Assembly (NCBI GenBank): GCA_049292975.1
Contig: JBATRZ010000036.1
Coordinates: 1-20,475, forward strand
From: JBGSWE01 sp049292975
GTDB lineage: Bacteria; Patescibacteriota; Saccharimonadia; Saccharimonadales; JACDBH01
Direction: 5' to 3'
Length of the DNA: 20,475 nt
Shown here: one piece after another, positions 14,444 through 20,450 of the stretch
How positions within the stretch are numbered: position 1 is the first letter of the stretch
Layout: every line of letters starts with the position of its first letter
The notes under the pieces: model-generated
Database searches by the model: none
The model's input: the letters and a program-made list of their open reading frames with translations, nothing else
Told to the model about the DNA's origin: nothing
Translations under genes and position numbers: made by a program

Positions 14444-14911
14444 GTGGCATCTAACCGGCACTTAGGACGCATTGTTGCGCTGCAATCCCTCTATGAGCAG
14501 GATTTTCGCCTGGAAGCAGCCGACAAGACCTTTGATATCGCGGAAGTCCTGAGCCGCAACATCTCGCGTTACCAGGGGACCATAGACGACACAGGGTTTA
14601 TTGAAAAGCTAGTAGCCGGCGTTACCAAGCACCAAGCCGGGCTGGATGCCATCTTGCAGCCGCTTGCGCCGGAGTGGCCCATCGGGCAGATTGCCCGCAT
14701 GGACCGGGTTACCCTGCGGATGGGAGCCTACGAGCTGCTGCATGCGCGTGATGTGCCGCCCAAAGTGGTCATCAACGAAGCCGTTGAGCTTGCCAAAGCC
14801 TTCGGCGGCGATAACAGCTCAAAATTCATCAACGGTGTCCTGGGTTCGCTGCTGCGGCAGCAGACCGGAGATGACACCGCTAAGCCAACTACCAAGGACA
14901 AGAGCAAGTAG
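14444..14911 (+). CDS. nusB: Transcription antitermination factor NusB
   Basis: The 155-residue protein starts at GTG 14444 with SNRHLGRIVALQSLYEQDF, the conserved first helix of NusB. Later motifs are ARMDRVTLRMGAYELL and VPPKVVINEAVELAKAFGGDNSSKFINGVLGSLL, the family C-terminal signature. With S10 (NusE), NusB binds boxA RNA and assists rRNA transcription antitermination. After the core there is a short Thr/Lys tail. An in-frame TAA two codons upstream fixes the upper limit of the start. The next gene starts 4 nt after its stop, so nusB, the NUDIX gene and rnc likely form an operon of RNA-related functions. Confidence 0.96.
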   Translation: MASNRHLGRIVALQSLYEQDFRLEAADKTFDIAEVLSRNISRYQGTIDDTGFIEKLVAGVTKHQAGLDAILQPLAPEWPIGQIARMDRVTLRMGAYELLHARDVPPKVVINEAVELAKAFGGDNSSKFINGVLGSLLRQQTGDDTAKPTTKDKSK

Positions 14912-14915
14912 GACG

Positions 14916-15500
14916 ATGCCTGAAACACCCAAAGAAAAGCAGCCCGGGGATTCGCCCGAGCAGCGAAGACGACTCCATATAAAGAACATGAAGAATGTTA
15001 TGAAGCGCCCCACGCCCATCAAGGGTTTTAAGACGTTTATAAATCGGCGCCGGCCGGCTATCAGCCAGGTTGTGCGCGAGCCTACCGCCGGCGGCGTTGT
15101 TTTTCGCCGCACCAAAGACGGCCAGGGCATTCAGTTTTTGCTGATCCAGGATGCCAAAAACCGCTGGACGATACCAAAGGGCCATATCGAAGAAGGCGAG
15201 GAACCGAAGGCAACGGCCGAGCGCGAAATCCGCGAAGAGACAGGCCTGCAAGAGATGCAGGTGCTGCAATGGCTGGGCAAGATTAACTTTCGTTACCGCC
15301 GCCAGACCAGCCTGGTACTTATGACCACCGAAATATTTCTGGTACGGGCTCGCGGCGACAGCGACCGTTTACAGGGCGAGGAATGGATGAACGGCTGCCA
15401 GTGGCTGGATTCGCGCGATGCGCTGGACAAGATCGAGTACGAGGACATCGGAAAACTGATGCTGGTGGCCTTAAACAAAATACGCAAGGGTAACCTCTGA
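14916..15500 (+). CDS. NUDIX hydrolase
   Basis: I choose ATG 14916, 4 nt after nusB, giving 194 residues; the frame stays open upstream only because it overlaps nusB. The first 50 residues are polar and basic (RRRLHIKNMKNVMKR). The Nudix domain starts at about residue 55 with EPTAGGVVFRR. The Nudix box is complete at residues 89-111: G, five residues, E, seven residues, REIREETGL. A WTIPKGH segment precedes it. Nudix enzymes cleave nucleoside diphosphates linked to other moieties; the A-x-GGVVFR...W-x-(I/L)PKG style resembles MutT/Ap4A-hydrolase-type members, but substrate cannot be read from sequence. TGATG couples it to rnc. Confidence 0.93.
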   Translation: MPETPKEKQPGDSPEQRRRLHIKNMKNVMKRPTPIKGFKTFINRRRPAISQVVREPTAGGVVFRRTKDGQGIQFLLIQDAKNRWTIPKGHIEEGEEPKATAEREIREETGLQEMQVLQWLGKINFRYRRQTSLVLMTTEIFLVRARGDSDRLQGEEWMNGCQWLDSRDALDKIEYEDIGKLMLVALNKIRKGNL

Positions 15501-16198
15501 TGCAGGACATAGCAAGCTATCAGGCATTTGCCCGCGACCATTTAGGCGTAGATTTTACTGATATTCAGATGCTGGTAACGGCGCTGACGCACCGCAGTTA
15601 TGTCAATGAGCACCGCAGCACGGTGAAGGAGCACAACGAACGCCTGGAATTTTTGGGTGACGCCGTGCTGGAGCTGGTCGTTACCGAATACCTGTACAGC
15701 AATTACACTGAGCCGGAAGGTATCCTGACCAATTGGCGCAGTGCATTGGTGCGCACCGAGAGCATCTCGGCTGCTGCCACCGCCCTTGGCTTTGAGCCGT
15801 ACCTGCGCCTCTCAAGGGGTGAAAAGCGCGGCACCGAGCGCGCCCGCGCCCAGATAATGGCCAACTGTTTCGAAGCGGTGGTGGGCGCTGTTTATCTGGA
15901 CAAGGGTTACGAGGCTGCCAAGAACCTGATTACCAACAGCATCCTCAGCACCTTTGCCAAAATTCTTGAAACAGGTTCCTGGATGGATCCGAAATCCCGC
16001 CTGCAAGAGCTGTCACAAAGTAATATAGGCTTTACGCCCTCTTATAAAGTGATGGAAGAAGACGGCCCCGATCACGACAAGACCTTTACCGTCGGCGTCT
16101 ATATAGACAACAAGCTTTATGGCAAGGGTACCGGCCCCAGCAAGCAGTCTGCACAGCAGGCAGCGGCCGAAAAGGGCCTCGTCAAGCTGCAAAAGTAG
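15500..16198 (+). CDS. rnc: Ribonuclease III
   Basis: The 232-residue protein has the RNase III signature NERLEFLGDAVLEL (residues 46-59), containing the catalytic Glu and Asp residues, and a second conserved stretch MANCFEAVVGAVYLDKG (120-136) with Glu125. The C-terminal double-stranded RNA-binding domain covers about 161-232 (DPKSRLQELSQ...GKGTGPSKQSAQQAAAEKGL). It cleaves double-stranded RNA, including rRNA precursors. In the second motif Asn122 occupies the position that is Asp114 in the E. coli enzyme. The start ATG overlaps the NUDIX stop by one base (TGATG). The stop codon lies inside a small AT-rich hairpin that may end transcription. Confidence 0.97.
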   Translation: MQDIASYQAFARDHLGVDFTDIQMLVTALTHRSYVNEHRSTVKEHNERLEFLGDAVLELVVTEYLYSNYTEPEGILTNWRSALVRTESISAAATALGFEPYLRLSRGEKRGTERARAQIMANCFEAVVGAVYLDKGYEAAKNLITNSILSTFAKILETGSWMDPKSRLQELSQSNIGFTPSYKVMEEDGPDHDKTFTVGVYIDNKLYGKGTGPSKQSAQQAAAEKGLVKLQK

Positions 16199-16215
16199 TC
16201 CTACTTTTCTTTATT
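16191..16215 (+). terminator. Possible terminator overlapping the rnc stop
   Basis: AAAAGTA and TACTTTT pair around GTCC (16191-16208), followed by a T-rich stretch. The stem includes the rnc TAG. It is AT-rich and may be weak. Confidence 0.5.
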
Positions 16216-16262
16216 TCGTTATTCAAACGTTTTTGTAGATGTTCCTTAGACAAGGAACCGAC

Positions 16263-16515
16263 TCGTTATTTTCTTGGTCCGCCAAGAAAGTAACCAAAGA
16301 AACTCGCGCCAAAATCTCCCTTGACTCGGCCAGGTGTAAAAAATACAAGGTCAGACACAACTCACCCTTTTTCCTCCTATTTTTAGTAGTAGAAAAAGGG
16401 CTTAAACAAGTGTCTGCCAAGACTTGTATTTTGTTACACCGCCCGAATCAGGTGAGATTTTGAATTGCGCGTTAAAAGCAGAAACTTCCGCCTTGGCGGA
16501 GGTACTATATTCGTT
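16263..16515. repeat. Long fold-back (MITE-like) sequence in the rnc-receiver gap
   Basis: The 463-nt gap after rnc holds no credible gene. Two arms, about 16301-16373 and 16391-16473, are complementary over most of their length. AACTCGCG pairs with CGCGTT, AAAATCTC with GAGATTTT, GGTGTAA with TTACACC, AATACAAG with CTTGTATT, CAGACAC with GTGTCTG and CCCTTTTTC with GAAAAAGGG. Separate hairpins lie at each flank: GTTATTTTCTTGG / CCAAGAAAGTAAC at 16265-16294 and CCGCC-TT-GGCGG at about 16488-16499. Such a structure suggests a non-autonomous mobile element or a structured RNA. A pyrimidine-rich tract (about 16580-16628) follows. Confidence 0.65.
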
Positions 16516-16627
16516 CGCTCGGGATTGAACGGTTTCAGTTGCGGGGGAAAGAGACAAGCAGATAGATGATGGGTGAGGCTTTTTCTCTTTCTTCTTTCTA
16601 ATTTCTAAACTCTAGCCTCTAACCTCT

Positions 16628-16655
16628 GGCGCCTATAGCGCCCGTAGGTTACACT
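16628..16655 (+). promoter_or_regulatory. Hairpin and -10 box upstream of the receiver gene
   Basis: GGCGC-CTATA-GCGCC (16628-16642) forms a compact hairpin. TACACT (16650-16655) could be a -10 ending 6 nt before the ATG, which would again give a nearly leaderless mRNA. No clear -35 is visible. Confidence 0.4.
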
Positions 16656-16661
16656 TAAGCC

Positions 16662-17201
16662 ATGACACAATTCGGTACCCAGCAAAAAATCGTTATTGTC
16701 GAAGACAACGTTGCCCTGAACGATATCTACAAAACCCGCCTGGAGATGCTTGGCTATATTGTTTTCTCGGCCTATGACGGCATCCAGGCCCTGTCGGTCA
16801 TCGAGCGCGAGCTGCCCGATCTGGTCTTGCTAGATCTGATGGTGCCCAAGAAGGCAGGTGACCAAATTCTGGAAGAAATGCGCCGCTCTGATTGGGGTAA
16901 GCACATCAAGGTTATGATTATTTCCAACCTTAACGAAGCCGATGCGCCGGCCGGCTTGCGCAACCTGGGAATCGAGGGCTACGCTGTCAAGGCCAACCTG
17001 AACAATGACCAGCTGGATCAGCTGGTTGATGTCATCTTGAAACCCGCCGGGCAGGTAGAAGATGTCGTCCTGGCGGCCCAACCGTCTGCAGAGGTCGAGA
17101 TAACCCGTCCGCACGATCCATCGGCGATACCAGAAGCCGACCCGATGAGCGGCACCAGCCAGCCAGCAGACAATCCGGGCACAGAAACGTCCGGCGCATA
17201 G
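16662..17201 (+). CDS. Stand-alone receiver (REC) response regulator with acidic tail
   Basis: The 179-residue protein has one receiver domain (about 9-127). Acidic pair Glu14/Asp15, phospho-acceptor Asp58 in LLDLMVP, conserved Ser88 in MIISN and Lys110 in YAVKANL are all present. No DNA-binding or enzymatic output domain follows. Instead, residues about 130-179 form a Pro/Glu/Ala/Ser-rich tail that looks disordered. It would be phosphorylated by a histidine kinase encoded elsewhere and may act through protein contacts. It stands alone between the fold-back sequence and rpsP, with no sensor kinase nearby. Start ATG 16662 has no Shine-Dalgarno; TACACT just upstream suggests a leaderless message. 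Confidence 0.94.
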   Translation: MTQFGTQQKIVIVEDNVALNDIYKTRLEMLGYIVFSAYDGIQALSVIERELPDLVLLDLMVPKKAGDQILEEMRRSDWGKHIKVMIISNLNEADAPAGLRNLGIEGYAVKANLNNDQLDQLVDVILKPAGQVEDVVLAAQPSAEVEITRPHDPSAIPEADPMSGTSQPADNPGTETSGA

Positions 17202-17207
17202 GCACGC

Positions 17208-17236
17208 TTGACAACAGAGGCGGTAATCTGTAGAAT
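17208..17236 (+). promoter_or_regulatory. Promoter of rpsP
   Basis: A consensus TTGACA (17208-17213), a 17-nt spacer and TAGAAT (17231-17236) precede rpsP. The leader of about 60 nt contains two hairpins. Confidence 0.85.
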
Positions 17237-17247
17237 ATAACAAGTTT

Positions 17248-17280
17248 ATTTACTACGTAAATATCCCAGCTTCAGGGATA
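17248..17280 (+). promoter_or_regulatory. Two-hairpin leader of rpsP
   Basis: ATTTAC-TAC-GTAAAT (17248-17262) is followed at once by TATCCC-AGCTTCA-GGGATA (17262-17280), the two competing for one base. They lie between promoter and ATG, and no clear Shine-Dalgarno is present just before ATG 17302. A regulatory leader for S16 is possible but unproven. Confidence 0.45.
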
Positions 17281-17301
17281 GAAAGTCAGATACCACGCCA
17301 C

Positions 17302-17754
17302 ATGCTCGCTATTCGTTTGCAACGCACCGGCCGCAAGGGCCATGCCCAATACCGCCTGATTGTCCAGGAATCACACCGCTCACCCAAAAGCGGTGCCGTT
17401 GTGGTATCGCTTGGTAATTATGATCCGCACACTAAGCTTGCGAATATCGACAAGGAAAAAGCGGCTTTTTATCTGAACAACGGTGCCCAGCCGTCTGACC
17501 GTGTGGCCGTGCTGCTGCAAAAGGAAGGCGTTACCATGCCGTCATGGGTCAAGGTAGATACTACGCGCCAGGCAGCCGTGCGTAACGCCGGCAAGCGCCG
17601 TAGCACCCGCCCAGCCGGAGAGGCAGCAGAAGTTGCCGTTACTGAAGCGGAAGCACCGGCTGAAGAGCCAGCAAGCGATGAAGCTCCCGCCGCCGCAGAG
17701 GCTGAGGCTGAGACTGAGACTGCCGAAGCACCTATCGGAGAGTCTGAAGCCTAA
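17302..17754 (+). CDS. rpsP: Ribosomal protein bS16 with acidic C-terminal extension
   Basis: The first 90 or so residues are a normal bS16: LAIRLQRTGRKGHAQYRLIV, VSLGNYDPHT, KAAFYLNNGAQPSDRVAVLLQKEGV. bS16 binds the 5' domain of 16S rRNA and assists 30S assembly. Usual length is 80-100 residues; here 150 residues are encoded, because residues about 101-150 form an Ala/Glu/Pro-rich, strongly acidic tail that looks disordered. The order rpsP, KH protein, trmD is the widely conserved ribosome-maturation cluster. It has its own consensus promoter and a good terminator, so it is at least partly separate from the KH gene. Confidence 0.97.
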   Translation: MLAIRLQRTGRKGHAQYRLIVQESHRSPKSGAVVVSLGNYDPHTKLANIDKEKAAFYLNNGAQPSDRVAVLLQKEGVTMPSWVKVDTTRQAAVRNAGKRRSTRPAGEAAEVAVTEAEAPAEEPASDEAPAAAEAEAETETAEAPIGESEA

Positions 17755-17779
17755 AATCGGCTTTAAGACCAGGCAATGG

Positions 17780-17805
17780 CGCCCCGTATCCGCGGGGCGT
17801 TTTTT
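17780..17805 (+). terminator. Rho-independent terminator after rpsP
   Basis: CGCCCCG (17780-17786) pairs with CGGGGCG (17793-17799) around a 6-nt loop, followed by six T. Confidence 0.92.
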
Positions 17806-17806
17806 C

Positions 17807-17835
17807 TTGTATACTTAAGTTGCTATCATTATATA
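17807..17835 (+). promoter_or_regulatory. Promoter of the KH-domain gene
   Basis: TTGTAT (17807-17812) and TATATA (17830-17835) are 17 nt apart, directly after the rpsP terminator. AGGGAG at 17835-17840 overlaps the -10 region, so the exact transcript start is uncertain. Confidence 0.5.
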
Positions 17836-17847
17836 GGGAGACCGCAC

Positions 17848-18297
17848 ATGAGCAGTATCGACCAGCAATTTATTGAATATATCGTCAAATCACTTGTCAG
17901 CAAGCCCGACCAAGTGGTTATTGAGCGACGCATAGATGAAAAGGGCGTGTTATTGGAACTTACTGTTGATCCGGAAGACCTGGGCCGTGTTATTGGCAAG
18001 CGGGGTGCCACTGCGCAGTCACTGCGCACGCTGCTGCGCGCCCTTGGCACCAAAAATGACGCCCGCTATAACCTGAAGATAATAGATAATGGCGTAGAGG
18101 GTCTTGCCCGTTCGCAAGATAGCGGCAGCGGCGAGGGCTGGAACAGCGGTACTCCTGCAGCGCCGGCAGATGACAGTGCGGCCGCAGTTTCTGACGACTC
18201 CGCAGCAGACGATCTGCTAGAAGAGGCTCCGGCGGAATCGGATGTGGTAAGCAAGACCCGTAAGGAACTAGACGACCTCGACGACCTCGACATCTGA
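17848..18297 (+). CDS. khpA: KhpA-type KH-domain RNA-binding protein with acidic tail
   Basis: I start at ATG 17848 (MSSIDQQFIEYIVKSLVSKP) because AGGGAG lies 7 nt upstream and the product then matches family length; an upstream in-frame start at 17776 would lie in the rpsP terminator. The product has 149 residues. Residues 1-85 are the KhpA/YlqC fold, with the KH GxxG loop GKRG at 50-53 (LGRVIGKRGATAQSLRTLL). KhpA binds RNA, usually with KhpB. Family members are about 75-85 residues, so residues 88-149, rich in Ser, Ala, Asp and Glu and ending DDLDDLDI, are an added acidic tail. Position between rpsP and trmD is the classic one. Confidence 0.94.
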   Translation: MSSIDQQFIEYIVKSLVSKPDQVVIERRIDEKGVLLELTVDPEDLGRVIGKRGATAQSLRTLLRALGTKNDARYNLKIIDNGVEGLARSQDSGSGEGWNSGTPAAPADDSAAAVSDDSAADDLLEEAPAESDVVSKTRKELDDLDDLDI

Positions 18298-18511
18298 ACG
18301 TGTTCTTCGGCACATTTCGAGCGAAAACCTGCGTCAAAAATCCTCACCGTATATGAATACGGCTCAGATTTTGTGCTCGGTTTCCATCTCGAACTGCACT
18401 CGAATAACACGCTCAGAACCGCGCGTTATCAACAAGGCCTGGACAGACAGGGGGGTATAAAGCCAACAGGAGCTTTATCTGCTTACTTTATAATGTTATA
18501 ATACATTTAGT
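18298..18511 (+). ncRNA. Structured intergenic region upstream of trmD
   Basis: Nested pairing spans about 18316-18392. TTCGAG pairs with CTCGAA, AACC with GGTT, and AAAATC with GATTTT. An internal loop has CTCA on both sides, and CCGTAT pairs with ATACGG around loop ATGA (18347-18362). A second hairpin, ATAACACGC / GCGCGTTAT with one mismatch, lies at 18404-18429. I see no gene. It could be a cis-acting leader, an sRNA or a dispersed repeat; it does not end in a T-run, so it is not a simple terminator. Confidence 0.5.
18489..18502 (+). promoter_or_regulatory. Tandem -10 boxes before trmD
   Basis: TATAAT occurs twice, at 18489-18494 and 18497-18502. The second ends 9 nt before the trmD ATG, leaving almost no leader and no room for a Shine-Dalgarno. 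Neither has a good -35. Confidence 0.5.
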
Positions 18512-19153
18512 ATGAAAATTCAAATTATCTCACTGTTTCCTAGCGTGTTTGAACCGTATCTTGCTGCCAGCATGCTCTGGAAGGCCCAGGACAAGGGCAT
18601 CGTTGAGTACAGCTTGATAGATTTGCGCCAGTTTGGCATAGGTACGCGAAAAACAGTTGATGACACCCCGTATGGCGGCGGTGATGGTATGCTGCTGAAA
18701 CCAGAACCACTAGTTGAGGCTATTGAGCATGCCAAATCGGCAGATCCTGACGCTGCCGTCATCTTGCCGACGCCTCGCGGCAAGCTATACAAACAATCTG
18801 ACGCCAAGCGCTTGGCAGCATCGGGTAGGGGCCTTATTATCGTCTGCGCCCGCTACGAGGGTTATGACGAGCGTGTAACAAACTGGGTAGACGAGCAGCT
18901 GTGCATCGGCAATTACGTCCTGACAGGCGGCGAGTTGCCGGCACTAATAATTACCGACAGCATTGTCCGCCTGCTGCCCGGTGTCCTGGGCGGGGCAGCT
19001 TCGGCCGAGGTTGAATCATTTCAGGACGATGATAAAACGGTGGAATTCCCCCAATATACGCGGCCAGAAGAGTTCCGCGGTTTGAAGGTGCCGGAGGTGC
19101 TAAAAAATGGCCACCATGCTGATATTGCCAAATGGCGCAAGGAGCAGCAGTGA
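18512..19153 (+). CDS. trmD: tRNA (guanine-N1)-methyltransferase TrmD
   Basis: The 213-residue protein begins MKIQIISLFPSVFEPYL, as TrmD does. It has PYGGGDGM (53-60), and the trefoil-knot AdoMet-binding motifs YEGYDERV (115-122) and IGNYVLTGGELPA (132-144). A C-terminal stretch has PQYTRPEEFRGLKVPEVLKNGHH. It methylates G37 of tRNAs next to the anticodon, preventing frameshifting. It is somewhat shorter than the 230-250 residues common in the family; the difference is at the C-terminal end, after IAKWRKEQQ. The stop overlaps the start of the following gene (GTGA). A nearly leaderless promoter precedes it. Confidence 0.97.
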   Translation: MKIQIISLFPSVFEPYLAASMLWKAQDKGIVEYSLIDLRQFGIGTRKTVDDTPYGGGDGMLLKPEPLVEAIEHAKSADPDAAVILPTPRGKLYKQSDAKRLAASGRGLIIVCARYEGYDERVTNWVDEQLCIGNYVLTGGELPALIITDSIVRLLPGVLGGAASAEVESFQDDDKTVEFPQYTRPEEFRGLKVPEVLKNGHHADIAKWRKEQQ

Positions 19154-20058
19154 GCGAAACTAGCGCGCAAGGCCTGGAACAGATGCACCGCCAAGGGCAC
19201 CAGATGGCAATGAGGATTGCGCAGGCCTTTCCTGATTTAGCCGAAGGACTCGACATAGGAAACTTTAATATCACCTTTTCCAACCAACATGTCGAGCCCG
19301 GCAGTCCGATAGCCAATGCACACTATGACGATAATGGCACACTAAATAGCATAGAGCTGGACCGGATTTCGCTAAACGACCAGTACACCAGGCTTAGGGA
19401 TGACGTGCGTTTTGAAGAGCTGGCCTGCGTAAATATCGGCGTGGGCATTTGCATGGATCTGCTCTTCCGGCAGATAGTAGACAGGAACCGCCGCTCGACC
19501 AACATAACCATGACTATGCTCGAGCATTTGAGCGATGCGGGTAAAATAAAAAATGCACTGTACGCGATAGACGACAGTTTTAAAGATAACAGTCATTTAC
19601 ACCGTGCCGCCGAAATGATGCTTGACGAGATGCAGGCCGGCCCGGAACGGGTCGCGCGTATTAATGCCCAGCGGTTTGCCTTCGGAATGTGTATGCGCGC
19701 GGATGCCATGTATGATCTTGAGACGGGCGAACGGGTCGCGATTGCCGTGCGCGATGACATACGCTACCAGCTTACGAGAAGCGCCGCCGCCACCGCGATA
19801 CTGGGCATGGTACTAACCAACGATATGGATATTTCATTAAAGGTAGCGGCGGATACTATCATTGACGCCCGGGATCTGGCGCTGGCAATTCCGGCCAGTA
19901 ATGGCGAGCTGGACAGCTTCCTTGCAGCTATCCAACGTGCCAATACCAGCCCGGAATTCTTCACTATACGCCAGATAGAAGAACTGTCTGACGGCTTTAC
20001 CGTACCGGTGCAGGAAGAAGTTAATCCTGAGGCCGGAGACGATGAAGGGCCAAGATAG
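19150..20058 (+). CDS. Protein of unknown function coupled to trmD
   Basis: I choose GTG 19150 as start, because AAGGAG lies about 6 nt before it and the GTGA overlap with the trmD stop is a usual coupling arrangement. This gives 302 residues (MSETSAQGLEQMHRQGHQMA...). I recognise no family. The protein looks soluble and mostly helical, with no signal peptide or convincing membrane helix. Met and Cys are fairly frequent in the middle (for example NIGVGICMDLL and FAFGMCMRAD). Residues about 175-250 contain a long helical stretch with RVAIAVRDDIRYQLTRSAAATAILGMVL. The last 20 residues are acidic (EEVNPEAGDDEGPR). Genomic coupling is the only functional hint. Confidence 0.85.
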   Translation: MSETSAQGLEQMHRQGHQMAMRIAQAFPDLAEGLDIGNFNITFSNQHVEPGSPIANAHYDDNGTLNSIELDRISLNDQYTRLRDDVRFEELACVNIGVGICMDLLFRQIVDRNRRSTNITMTMLEHLSDAGKIKNALYAIDDSFKDNSHLHRAAEMMLDEMQAGPERVARINAQRFAFGMCMRADAMYDLETGERVAIAVRDDIRYQLTRSAAATAILGMVLTNDMDISLKVAADTIIDARDLALAIPASNGELDSFLAAIQRANTSPEFFTIRQIEELSDGFTVPVQEEVNPEAGDDEGPR

Positions 20059-20231
20059 GGGGGTGTCGTTTTGCTTACCAATCTGTTAAAATAGGCAAGT
20101 TCGCTTGTCTTTAATCAAATACGCGAGAGAATTCGTGGATTTGAGAGGAAGCAGCTTACTGGGGTTTCTAGTATTGTCTGGGCAAATTCATTTTGCCGGC
20201 AATCCAGGAACCATATATCACATTCCGGCGA
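20059..20231 (+). other. Leader region of the tRNA-Gln-like locus
   Basis: No gene is seen. TAAAAT (20087-20092) could be a -10 without a good -35. A hairpin GGCAAA-TTCAT-TTTGCC lies at 20181-20197. TTGCCG (20193-20198) and TATATC (20214-20219, 15-nt spacer) could drive the tRNA that starts at 20232. Confidence 0.35.
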
Positions 20232-20281
20232 TGGGGATTGGCCAAGTGGTAAGGCACCGGGTTCTGGTCCCGAGATCGGGG
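20232..20281 (+). tRNA. tRNA-Gln (anticodon CUG), 5' part only; T-arm interrupted
   Basis: Sequence from 20232 reads as the 5' part of a tRNA-Gln. Acceptor strand is TGGGGAT, followed by D-arm GCC-AAGTGGTAA-GGC and an anticodon arm with loop TTCTGGT (anticodon CTG at 20264-20266) closed by CGGG/CCCG. The outer pair of the anticodon stem is a C-A mismatch. After GATCGGGG the expected T-arm and acceptor 3' strand do not follow. Instead a string of hairpins begins. TCGAATCCCTCC, which resembles a T-loop and T-stem 3' strand, appears only at 20453-20464 and is followed by TTAAAATAT, not by ATCCCCA. The gene is therefore interrupted, broken or incomplete at the window edge. Confidence 0.6.
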
Positions 20282-20381
20282 TGAGAAATGCCAGTGGCAT
20301 TTCGCAAGGGAATCTTTCAGATTATAGCTATGCTATAGTATGAAAGTTCCGGGTGAGATGATCCGGTGGATCATCGCAAGG
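20279..20381 (-). repeat. Composite hairpin element, right copy (B-A-B)
   Basis: Two B modules flank one A hairpin. Plus-strand B1 (20279-20309) is GGGTGAG, stem AAATGCC, loop AGT, stem GGCATTT, CGCAAGG. A (20309-20350) pairs GGAA, CTTTCA and TATAGC with GCTATA, TGAAAG and TTCC around a TAT loop. B2 (20351-20381) is GGGTGAG, stem ATGATCC, loop GGT, stem GGATCAT, CGCAAGG. In the orientation of the left copy this reads CCTTGCG ... CTCACCC, so this copy is on the minus strand. Confidence 0.75.
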
Positions 20382-20450
20382 ACGTTCACTCTTCAAAACT
20401 TGTTTTGAAAGATGTGGTGTCGGGGTCGCAGAATGTGACCGCCGAAGGTG
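20382..20450 (+). repeat. Further hairpins after the right B-A-B element
   Basis: TCTTCAAAA and TTTTGAAAGA pair around CTTG with one bulge (about 20390-20412). GGTCGCA and TGTGACC pair with one mismatch around GAA (about 20423-20439), followed by CGCCGAAGG, which resembles the CGCAAGG flank. They continue the hairpin string up to the T-loop-like sequence at 20453. Confidence 0.5.

Noticed and set aside
14646..14915. NUDIX gene starting inside nusB (284 residues)
   Set aside because: The extra 90 codons are an out-of-frame reading of nusB; ATG 14916 gives a normal domain layout.
16239..16463. 74-codon ORF in the rnc to receiver gap
   Set aside because: It lies almost wholly within the fold-back arms, has no ribosome-binding site, and its composition follows the inverted repeat rather than a protein.
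17776..17847. Longer start for the KH protein
   Set aside because: It would begin within the rpsP terminator and add residues unlike the family; ATG 17848 has a good AGGGAG site.
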